From Kitasatospora sp. MAA4 (GTDB lineage: Bacteria > Actinomycetota > Actinomycetes > Streptomycetales > Streptomycetaceae), in assembly GCF_029893355.1 (NCBI RefSeq), contig NZ_JARZAI010000002.1:248001-312000 (forward strand): a DNA stretch of 64,000 nt. The letters run 5' to 3'. A model generated the notes under the pieces. It did no database searches, was not told the DNA's origin, and was given only the letters and a program-made list of their open reading frames with translations. Below are positions 51,862-60,800 of the stretch, piece after piece (the first letter of the stretch is position 1; every line of letters starts with the position of its first letter). The position numbers and the translations under genes are program-made.

Positions 51862-52490
51862 GCAGCACCCCGCCCGACGATGTCCCGCTGGCCGGCAGCT
51901 ACGTCGTCGACCGCACATCGCTGCGCGTCCTGGTCGTCATGGACAATCGCCACGGCGAGCTCTACCTCCGCCCGCCCGGCGGTGGCGTGGAGATCACCCG
52001 CAAGCCGGAGCAGGTCCGCCCCGCTGACCGCAGCGAGACCCTGCGCGGCCGCGTGGCCAAAGCCAACATGGACACCGAACACGGCTGCGGGATGACCGAC
52101 GACCCGCACGATGAAATCCAACTGACGCTGAACCAAGCGGTAGTTAAGGGGCGAGACGGGCAGCGCGATAGCCGCCAGGCGGGCGTCGACCTTGACTTGG
52201 TCGAGGTAGTGCTGGCTGCCAGGGCGCGGGTCAGCCGTTCGAGGTCCTTGCGAGCCTTGGCCGGCTTCCGGTCGTGGGTGGCTTTCTGCCCGGCGGCGTT
52301 CGCACTGGAGTGCGCCAGGACGCGTGGAGGTGCTGCGGCGGCCCTTCCAGGTCAGCGGGGTCGTGCCGGCCCGCTGACCTCGACCAGCACGACATTGCGG
52401 AACTGCTCCGGCTGCTCGACGACAGGCGCCCGTCCCCGCGTCCGCCCGGGACGTTCCTCGCTCGGACATGCATGTACGGCGATCGCATAG
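51858..52490 (+). CDS. Small conserved protein, 3' end replaced by unrelated DNA
   Basis: The GTG at 51858 overlaps the previous stop. The first 75 residues look natural: VPLAGSYVVDRTSLRVLVVM, GELYLRPPGGGVE, then VRPADRSETLRGRVAKAN, as in short Streptomyces hypothetical proteins that normally end about here. After about 52090 the frame runs through the antisense strand of a transposase remnant and of EF-G fragment copy 3, so the remaining 130 residues are probably artefact. It is thus a 3'-truncated gene. Confidence 0.5.
   Translation: MSSTPPDDVPLAGSYVVDRTSLRVLVVMDNRHGELYLRPPGGGVEITRKPEQVRPADRSETLRGRVAKANMDTEHGCGMTDDPHDEIQLTLNQAVVKGRDGQRDSRQAGVDLDLVEVVLAARARVSRSRSLRALAGFRSWVAFCPAAFALECARTRGGAAAALPGQRGRAGPLTSTSTTLRNCSGCSTTGARPRVRPGRSSLGHACTAIA
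52140..52330 (-). mobile_element. Frameshifted transposase remnant (IS4-superfamily, IS1634/IS1380-like)
   Basis: On the minus strand one frame reads KPAKARKDLERLTRAL and, after a shift, GSQHYLDQVKVDARLAAIA. This is a pattern I associate with IS1634/IS1380-type transposases (ARKDLERL followed by G-x-x-Y and a helical VIA segment). No terminal repeats or target duplications are seen. The EF-G fragment copy 3 starts about 40 bases upstream. Confidence 0.5.
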
Positions 52491-52530
52491 CAGGTATCCC
52501 CTCCGACCTTTCCATCGCTGCTCCGGGCTG
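52371..52530 (-). pseudogene. Decayed copy of the 5' end of the EF-G-like gene (copy 3)
   Basis: Corresponds to 40497-40670. It begins ATGTCCGAGCGAGGAACGTC like the intact gene, but its G-rich spacer is two bases shorter, so the frame is lost. The homology ends just as the P-loop should begin. From 52531 to 52812 no gene is visible apart from a hairpin. Confidence 0.7.
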
Positions 52531-52720
52531 ACCATCTGGGCGGGGCGGGGCGGGGGTAGGGCGGGGCATCGGTGGCTTCGTGCCGGTCGGGTGGCGAGCT
52601 GCCTCGGACGGGCGTTCCATTGCGACGTCCTCGCACAGCGCGTGCCAGAACCCGTTGTGCACGAGGGCCTCGTCGTCGACGGCAGCGAGGGTGTCGTGAA
52701 TCTCGGCCGCTGAGACAGCC

Positions 52721-52759
52721 GACGAGGCCCTCGCTGAACCCTTCAGCGGGGGCCTCGTC
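52721..52759. terminator. Terminator of the second toxin cassette
   Basis: An 18-bp stem (52721-52738 with 52742-52759) with one G-T wobble, 54 bases after the 52813 stop in reading direction. Confidence 0.7.
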
Positions 52760-52812
52760 GTCGTTGTGCTGTTCGGATCAGGGGCGGAGGGTCGAGTAGC
52801 TTCCTCCTGGCT

Positions 52813-53370
52813 TCACATGGCCTCCGGACGCAGGTACATCTGCCCGGAGCGCATTCTCAGGCTACTCTCCAGGCCGCGCTCTGCCGCGCTCATTCCGACT
52901 CTGAATCCTCGTTCAGGCGTAATGCCAGGAGCATTCGTGTCAGCCCCTTTTGTTCGCACCATCCGATTGCTGGTGCAGCGGTTGAGGATTCGCCAGAGAG
53001 ACGCGACGAAGGATGCCATCTCCGGGTCTTTCTCCTTATTGAACCCTGCTGCCCAACGGCCGGAGTCCAAGACGCCGGGCGACGTCTCCAGACTCCTCAC
53101 CCATTGGACGATGGGTCCGGTGCCAGGACCGAAAATTCTGCCGTCCGAGCGGACATCCACTGGAAGTACCGGGTGAAGCGCTGGATTCCAGATGGTTGCG
53201 ATGGTCCCACAGTCCCCAACCGATGTCTGCACCGGTGGGTTCTCCGCGTCCGCCCAGGGAACATTGGCGAGGAGCTTCACCTCCGGATACCTGGCGCGAA
53301 TCGCCTGTAGGACTTGGTCCTCATCTCCGGGCAGCAACAGGAGCTGGACTTGTCGACTGACGGGAGACAC
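52813..53370 (-). CDS. Hypothetical protein, possible immunity protein
   Basis: A 185-residue protein of unrecognised family. It begins with a beta-alpha unit (RQVQLLLLPGDEDQVLQAIR), then CGTIATIWNPALHP and a helix-rich end. GTG 53370 is chosen because AAGGAGAG precedes it; ATG 53454 lacks a ribosome binding site. It lies downstream of a toxin-tail fragment on the same strand, which suggests an immunity role, but a strong hairpin separates the two, so the link is uncertain. GC is lower than in flanking chromosome. Confidence 0.5.
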   Translation of the reverse strand: MSPVSRQVQLLLLPGDEDQVLQAIRARYPEVKLLANVPWADAENPPVQTSVGDCGTIATIWNPALHPVLPVDVRSDGRIFGPGTGPIVQWVRSLETSPGVLDSGRWAAGFNKEKDPEMASFVASLWRILNRCTSNRMVRTKGADTNAPGITPERGFRVGMSAAERGLESSLRMRSGQMYLRPEAM

Positions 53371-53482
53371 GTTCTCTCCTTCGGATCGAAACGGGAGATT
53401 GCTGGCTACGGTCTGGGCTTCGGAACCAATCAGGATCGGCCCCTTGCCCAACATGTGGATATCAATGGCGTTTCCGAGCTCT

Positions 53483-53529
53483 CGTGAGCTCCGTTGACTC
53501 CGTTCGTCACGGTGTCAACGGAGCTCACG
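53483..53529. terminator. Hairpin between toxin tail and following gene
   Basis: A perfect 16-bp stem (53483-53498 with 53514-53529), 15-base loop. Confidence 0.55.
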
Positions 53530-53566
53530 AACAGAGGCGATCCTGTCTTTCGGCTGGAGCGAGAGG

Positions 53567-53821
53567 TTAGGTCTGCTTATCTCTCCGTTGGCCTCTGATG
53601 ATCTGTACCGGGCGTACATCTCCGGTGACTCGGTCTATCTCACCTGCAACATGCGTCCAGCCCGAATTGGCATCCATGAGGTCGTCCCGAACGTCGTCCA
53701 GGTGATCCACAGTCGATGGCTTGCCCCGCATTCCATACGGGTTGCGCGGGATGCGCAGTGAGGATTCGTCCACGAACTGGTACTTCGTCGAGTGACCTTC
53801 AATAGCACTGCCGCAAGTCAC
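53567..53821 (-). pseudogene. Orphan toxin tail fragment
   Basis: 84 codons with an apparent GTG start at 53821 that is created by the junction with the XRE duplication. The sequence (YQFVDESSLRIPRNPYG, VDHLDDVRDDLMDANSGWTH and EIDRVTGDVRPVQIIRG) resembles the end of a polymorphic toxin C-terminal domain, of a type I cannot name. No homology to the Rhs or HINT parts remains, so it cannot be delivered from here. Confidence 0.4.
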
Positions 53822-54099
53822 CGCTCCACGGTCTTGCCCGTCACTCTCGCGCGGCCCGTCAGCTGGCGAGGTGAGATGCCAGCAGCGGATATAGCTGATC
53901 GTAGAGCAGTATTCAAGGCTTCCCCCAGGGACGTTTGGGCGTTCTGCGAGCTTACCGCCGCCACGGCCCGCCTGTCCGTCGGACGAACCCGATGCCTCCC
54001 TGACGGTGAGTCAAAGTGGGAAGTGAGATGACGCTCATCCAGGGAGTAAGTCGTGGCGGCGTGCAGCGCCGCAAAGAAAATAACGGATGCCCCGGTCCG
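53819..54099 (-). repeat. 281-bp repeat, copy B (truncated XRE gene 5' end)
   Basis: Matches 51201-51481 with scattered substitutions. The start codon GTG of copy A is GTA here and Met at the HTH start is Ile. The frame stops at TGA where the toxin tail begins. Confidence 0.85.
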
Positions 54100-54166
54100 T
54101 GCAGCGGCACCGCTGCCATCGGTTACATTCCTGCTGACCTTGCCGTCAACTGCAGCCGTGAGATAC

Positions 54167-54208
54167 CCCAGAGGGCCCAGCGGAAACTAATCCACTGGGC
54201 CCTCTGGG
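54167..54208. terminator. Terminator of the Rhs-immunity operon
   Basis: A perfect 14-bp stem (54167-54180 with 54195-54208), 14-base loop, 66 bases after the immunity gene stop. Confidence 0.75.
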
Positions 54209-54273
54209 TCTAATGCGTCACAGAGTATTGCCGCGCGAGCTCTCACGCCTACGCACAATTTCTCTGCTATGTG

Positions 54274-54840
54274 CTACGAAAGGCTACCCCAGTCGATCAC
54301 CGGGTCATCCACGAAGTCCACTACGGGAGCCCTGTCAAGCCGCTGACCATTCACTTCTCCGGGCGCCCAGTCGATGCAGCTAGGGCGGTCCCCGCTCCCT
54401 GAAAGGCAGAACTCTTCGAGCGCCGCGCGCACCCGGTCGAGTGGAATCGCACTAGCTGGGTCATGAAAAAGAGGGTAGCCCGGGTCTGATACAACGCGCG
54501 GGTCGACAGAAGGCGGGTGGGGATTGTTAGAAATCCAAACGGATTCATAGACCTCGCCCACCCTGGAACTGCCGCCGTCGACAAACCAGATGAGACTCCC
54601 ATATCCCGTCCGCCTGTTGACTGCCACGCGCAGATGGTTATCTGCCGCTCGATTTTCATTGGTGTGCCGCTCGCTTGCCATGGAGAACCACGCATCACTC
54701 CCCGGAGTGTAGCTCCTCCCCTCGCCGTCCTCTCCGCGAAGGTTCTCCATGACGTTCGAAACTATGCGTGCCATTTCCTCCGCAGTCTCACCGTAGGCCC
54801 AGTTTCCATTGAAGAAGGTGCTCAGTATCACTGCTACCAC
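54274..54840 (-). CDS. Imm1-like immunity protein
   Basis: A 188-residue protein with GYGSLIWFVDGGSSRVGEVYES, YPLFHDPASAIPLDRVRAAL and GDRPSCIDWAPGEVNGQRLD. These fit the Imm1 family, whose members protect against SCP1.201/DddA-type deaminases. The GTG start at 54840 follows the Rhs stop directly (TGAGTG), giving translational coupling. GC is visibly lower than the Rhs body, a sign of separate origin. Confidence 0.8.
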   Translation of the reverse strand: MVAVILSTFFNGNWAYGETAEEMARIVSNVMENLRGEDGEGRSYTPGSDAWFSMASERHTNENRAADNHLRVAVNRRTGYGSLIWFVDGGSSRVGEVYESVWISNNPHPPSVDPRVVSDPGYPLFHDPASAIPLDRVRAALEEFCLSGSGDRPSCIDWAPGEVNGQRLDRAPVVDFVDDPVIDWGSLS

Positions 54841-57800
54841 TCATCCTAGGGGATCTGCGAGGCCACTCAGCGGAACATTCCGCATGGCTCCCGCAGCATC
54901 CTTAAACCACACATTCAAAGTCGAACCTCTAGGGAGGATGGCCTTGACGGCCGACTCGCACGCTAGCGTGCCGCTGCACGGACCGTCAGCATGGTTAATG
55001 ACAACATCCACTGATTCCACACCAGCATTTCGCATGTTCCATGCCAGCTTGGTCTCAACGTGACTCACGGATGGATGCATTCCGGACGGCGGGTTGCTGA
55101 TGTGGGGAGAATTACTCAGGAACTCGTCGATATCTCCGGAGGCCGAACTGTGTCCACTCTGGAAGGGCGCCCCAACCCTCGAAACTCCATCGTCTCCAAA
55201 CTTTATAACCTGCCCAACTGTCTTGTCCCCCTGGCCGCGAACCGGGAGGCTGTCGGCGATGTCTCTAACCGAATCGCAGTTGTGGACCAGTACCGGCGTC
55301 GTTCCAGCTTCCACATAGTACGTGTGGAGGTCGCCGATGGTGAGGTCGTAGGTGGTGGTGTTGGCGTGGAAGAGGTGGGTGGCGGCGACCGTGGCGGTGC
55401 CGGTGGGGGTCGTCAGGACGTCGCCGGGGTTGAGGTACTGGGCCTCGATGAAGGCGTGCTGGGTCTCGTCGTAGAAGGGGTGGTGGTAGGTGGTGGTGAG
55501 GGTCGAGCCGTTGGTCTGGACGTCGTCGGCCGGGGCGGGTGCCTGGGTCTGAGTCGCAGGGGCGGTCGTCGAGGTGGCGGCCGTGGGTTCGGCGGCCGAG
55601 GCGGGCTGGGCCGGGGCGGCCCAGAGGGTCAGGGCGGCGACGCCGGCGGCGAGGCCGAGGAGGGCCTTGCCGGCCTTGGCGGTGGTCGAGGACGTGGTCG
55701 GGGTGATGGTCAGGTTGACGAAGTCGTGGTCGGTGGTGGTGACGATGACGTTGGTGACGGTGTGAGTCTCGGTGCCGTCCTTGCCAGGCACGGAGTTGGT
55801 GATCTGGTCGCCGATCTTGATCTGGCTGATGGGCTTGGTGGTGTTGCCGGGCATAAGGACCGGCGTGTTTGCGGTGAAGCTGTGGCAGCCGTCGGCTGCG
55901 GTGCTGCTTTCCTCGCTCACCGTGTCGCTGGTGGCGGTCGCGGTGGCGTCTTCTGCTGTGACGTCGACGGCTTCGGTGGCTCCCTTGCCGAACAGGCCGC
56001 CTACGGCGTCCAGGGCCATCGGGCCGGCCTTGCCGAGGAGCTTGCCGCCGAGGGCGCCGAGGCCGCCGCCGACTGCGCCGGCGATGCCGCCCTCGAGGGC
56101 GGACTTGCCGAACGCACCGGCGGAGCAGGCCTTGCCGCCGGCTGAGGCGCACTTGAAGCCCTGGTCGACCAGGGATCCGGCTGCGCCGGAGAGGGCCGAG
56201 CAGCCGACCGTGCCGACGCCTGCGGTGGCTGCTTCGCAGCCGGCGAAGACGGCGGTGGAGACCACGAACGAGGTGATCGCCGCGGCGTGGTGCTTGACGT
56301 AGCTGGCGGTGGCGACGGCTGCCTTGGCGACGGCGTGGCCGACGGCCTTTGCCACGTGCTTCACCGCTGCGGCCACGTGTTTCACGGCCTTGGCCACCGC
56401 GTGATAGGCGGTATGGACGGCGTGGACCACGGTGTGCACCACGCGTCTGACGGTGCGTACGGAATATCGGTAGACGCGTTGGGCCGCTCGGTAGACCCTT
56501 CGGCCTACGTCGGCGACGCGGCTCGCCACGATGGCGGCGGCGCGCTGGGCGGCCTGGAGGACCGCTGCGGCTGCCCTGGCTGCGGCGGCGTAGGCCGCTG
56601 CGGCCTGCTGGGCGGCCCACTCGGCCGCCTGGCGTGCCGCGGCTGCTGCCGCGGCCATGGCGGCCTTGGCCGCGTTGGCGACGCGGGAGGCCGCGGCCTT
56701 GGCGGCCTGGACCTCGCACGAGCCGGTCCACCAGGAGCAGTGGCCGCTCGGGTCGGTGCCGATCATCGGGTTGTCGTCGACGTAGGCGAACGGGTTCGCC
56801 GCGGCCGAGTTGGGGGTGGGGTTGTTGGAGACGGTGTCCTTGTTGAGGAACACGCCGTCGGCCGGGTTGTACCAGCGCGACCCCATGTTGACCTTGCCGT
56901 TGGCCGAGTCGGTCCAGCCGGACTGGTAGCCGAGCTGGCCGATCAGGCCGGCGGTCGCGGTGACGTTGCCCAGCGGGTCGTACGTCTGCGAGCCGGTCAG
57001 TGTGGTCGAGCCGGCGCCGAACTGGCCGACCACGTCGTCGTGCTGGTCGGTCATCACGGTGCGGCCGGTGGAGGCGGCGCCGCCGGGGGTGTTGGTGCCG
57101 ATCAGGCCGCCTGCGGAGTCCCAGGTGTAGGTGTTGGAACCGTCCGAGGCGAGCTGGTTGGAGCCGCCGGTGTACTGGAAGGTCCGGTTGCCGGTGGCCG
57201 TGCTGGACGAGGTCATCACGCGACCGGAGGCGTCCAGGGCGTAGGTGTCCTGGCCGGCCGTGATCTGCTGGCCGTAGGCGTCCGAGGCGTAGACGGCGGG
57301 GGTGCCGCCGGTCCGGTCCTCGATCATGGTGCCGCGGGCGGAGTAGCGGTAGGTCTGCGTACCGTCCGAGGTCAGCTGGTCGCGCTCGTCGTAGGTGAAG
57401 ACGTTCGAGCCGACCTGGATGCGGTTGCCCGAGGCGTCGTAGGAGTAGGCGGTGTTGGTGGTCCCGTTGTTCCAGGAGGCCAACCGGTTGGCGAAGTCGT
57501 AGGTGTAGGTGTTGGCCGAGGCGCCGGTGACGCCGGTGGTGGTCTTGGAGGTCAGGTTGCTGTTCGCGTCGTAGCCGTAGGCGATCGAGGCGAGCGTGGA
57601 ACTGCCCGAGGTGAGCGTGTCACCGGTCAGGCGGTGCATCTGGTCGTAGCTGAAGGCGCGGCTCTGGCCGCTGGCGCCGTAGCTGACGGTGGTGGGCTGG
57701 GAGAGCGCGTTGTAGGAGTAGGTCAGCGTGTTGCCGGTGGCCGGGTCGGCCAGGGTGGAGAGTCGGCCGCCGGTGTCGTAGGTGTAGGAGGTGGTGCCGG

Positions 57801-60800
57801 CCGCGTCGGTGCGGTTGGCGAGTAGCCCGTCCTTGGTGTAGCCGAACGAGCTGGAGCCGGCCGTGCCGCTCGCGGAGAGCAGGTGGCCGCGGTCGTCGTA
57901 GCCGAACGACTCGCTGGTCGCCGGCTGGTAGCCGCTCTGGCCCGCCGTGCCGGCTGCCGTGGTCTGGGCCGTGAGGACCTGGCCCAGCGGGTCGTAGGTG
58001 AAGTTGCGGGTGGCTGTGGCCGCCTCGGCTCCACTGCCGGACTGCGAGGTCAGGTTGCCCGAGACGTCGTACGTCATGGACTCGGTGACGCCGCCGGGCT
58101 CGTTCACCTGGGTGAGCTGGCCGAGCTGGTCGTAGATGTCGGTCGTGGTGGCGTCGGACGCCGCCGAGTAGGTCGAGGTGGTCGGAGCGATGGAGCTCTC
58201 CGGCTTGCCCCAGGAGTTGTAGGTGTACTTCCAGGAGTTGCCGCGGCCGTCGGTGAAGCGGGTCCGCTGACCGGTCGCGTCGTAGCCGAAGGAGGTGGTG
58301 ATGGAGGAGGTGGCCGAGACCGGCTGGACCTCGTTGGTCACCATGCCGGTGGCGTCGTAGGTGAAGGTGGAGGTGTTGCCGCGGGCGTCGGTGCTGGAGA
58401 GCACGTTGCCGTCGCCGTCGTAGGTCCGCGAGGTCCCGGCGAGGTACGTGCCGCCGGCGTTGTACTGCGTACTGCTCACCGGCAGGCCCTGGGCGTTGGT
58501 GTTCACCTGGGTGTACGTGCCGTCCGGCGCGATGGTCTGCTGCCGGTTGCCCAGGAAGTCGTACGTGTACTGGGTGGTGTTGCCGGCCGCGTCGGTGGTG
58601 GAGGTCGGATCGCCCACCCGGTTGTAGTTGTAGGAGGTGGTGCGGCCCTCGGCGGAGGTCTGCGAGGCCAGGAACGCTCCGTACGGGTTGCCCGTGGTCA
58701 CCCCGTAGGACGAGGTGCTGGTCAGGGTCTGCGCGGTCGGATAGCGCTCCAGCGTGGTGCTGGTGACCTGGCGGCCCATGTAGTCGTAGGTCGCCTGCTG
58801 GACGGCGCCGGAGGCGTCGGTGACGGAGAGCTTGTCGCCGTTCGCGTCGTAGCTGTAGTGGCTCTTGTTGCCGTCCGGGGTGGTCTCCTGCGCCAACTCG
58901 CCGCGCTGGTCGAAGATGTAGCTGCTGGACTTGCCGTCGGGCCGGGTCGCGGTGATCACGTTGCCCAGCGCGTCGTAGGTCTGCGTGGTGGTCGCGGTGA
59001 TCGGGGTGCTGCTACCTGGCGCGGTGTAGGACGGGTCGGTGGCAGAGGTCTCCTCGCCGTTGGCGTCGTAGGTGTGAGTGGTCTCGTTGCCGTTCGGGTC
59101 GAGCTGCTCGACCTCTTCGCCGAAGGTGTTGAAACCGCTGGTTGTGACTGGGTGGGCTTGTGCCGGGGCACTGGTGGCGGTCTCCACCGAGACGCTCGGC
59201 GCGGAGGTGATGGTGCGGTTGCCGGCCTCGTCGTTGACGTAGTTGGTGGTGTTGCCGTTGGCATCGGTCGTCGAGGTGGCCAGACCGCGCTGGTCGTACG
59301 TGGTGCTGGTGGTCTGCTGGTTGGAGGAACCGACCGTTCCACCGCTGCGGCCGTTGCTGAACAGCGTGGCGGCCTCGGTCGGGGAGATGGCGCGCTGGTA
59401 GACCTGGACATTGGCGACCTGGCCGTTGTCCAGGTTGTAGGGGGCCATGGTGAGCGCCGTGGATGCACCGACGGTCAGTCCGCCGTTGCCCGTCCACGGG
59501 CTGGGGTTGCTGCCGGTGGCGGCGAGTGCGCCGTTGACGTACAGGCTCATCGCCCCCGACGAGGAGTCGAAGACGCCGACCAGGTGGGTCCAGGTGTTCA
59601 GCGCGGCCGAGGAGGTGTGCGCCGAGTAGTAGGCGGTGGGGTTCGCCGAGTCCGAGCTGTTGGCGATGAAGGCCCAACCGCCCAGGGCGACGTTGTACTG
59701 AAGGTAGAAGGACGGGACGTTGGTGCCGCCCTGGGTGACGAAGGAGTGGTAGGCGGAGGTGTCGGCGAGGTTGACCCAGGCCGAGACCGAGTAGGAGGAC
59801 GCCGTGTTGAGCACGGGTCCGTTGGTGGAGATGGCGCCGCTGCTCCCGTTGAAGGAGGCTGCGCCGCCGGACCAGGTGACCGCACCGGAGGCCGAGGCGC
59901 TGTTGCCGTTGCCGGAGCTGTCGGTGACCGTGGAGCCGGCCGTCTGGTTGAGTGGCCACCAGCCTGCCGGATGGCCCGAGGCGTCCCCGTACAGGGTCTC
60001 GGTCAGCGGCCGGCCGGCGGCGTCGTAGGTGGCAGAGGTGGTCTGGTCGTAGCTGGACGAGGAGTTGCGCTGGTTGGTCGTGGCGACCAGGTCGTCGGGG
60101 GTGTACGAGATGGTGGTGATCCGGTTGACGCCGGTCGGGTCGACGGTGGTGCCGGTGGTCCGCGAGGCCGCGTCCACCTGGTACTGCGTCACCGTGGCAC
60201 CGTTGGCGGTGGTGCGCTGGGTGAGGTTGCCGGCCGCGTCGTACAGGTTGGACTGCAGGACGAAGGGGTTGGCGCCGTTGGCGTCGGTCTTGGTGACGGT
60301 GGCGGTCATGCCGTCGTCGGTGTAGGTGTACGCGGTGGTGCTGCCCATCGCGTCGGTCACCGAGGCCAGGCGGCCGGCCGGGTCGTAGGCGCGCGAGGAC
60401 TCGACCACTGTGGTCGGGGCCGTCGGGTTGGTCGGGTCTCCGGTGATGCCGAGCACGCTCTGGGTGAGCAGCTGGCCGTTGGAGTCGTAGGTGTAGGCCG
60501 TGACGTTGCCGGCCGGGTCGGTCTCCTGCAGCAGGTTGCCGCTGCTGTCGTAGGTCGAGCGGGTGGTCGCGCCGTTGGGGGCGCCCGCGTTGCCGTTGGC
60601 GTCGGTGCGGCTGGCCACCTGGTCGTACTGGTTGTAGGTGGTGCTCTCGGTGCGCGGCGAGTCGCCGCCGGTGGTGTCGGCCACCGTCTGGGAGGTGATG
60701 TTGCCGTCGGTGTCGAAGACCGTGCTGGTCACCGAGGTGTGGACGGCGCCGGTGACCCGGTCGGTGATCGGCGGGTTGGTCTCCTGGATGACCTGCCCCT

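Noticed and set aside
56287..57825. A 512-codon plus-strand frame of Gly/Val-rich composition
   Set aside because: It lies antisense to the Rhs YD repeats, is low in complexity and has no motif; it is a GC-driven shadow.
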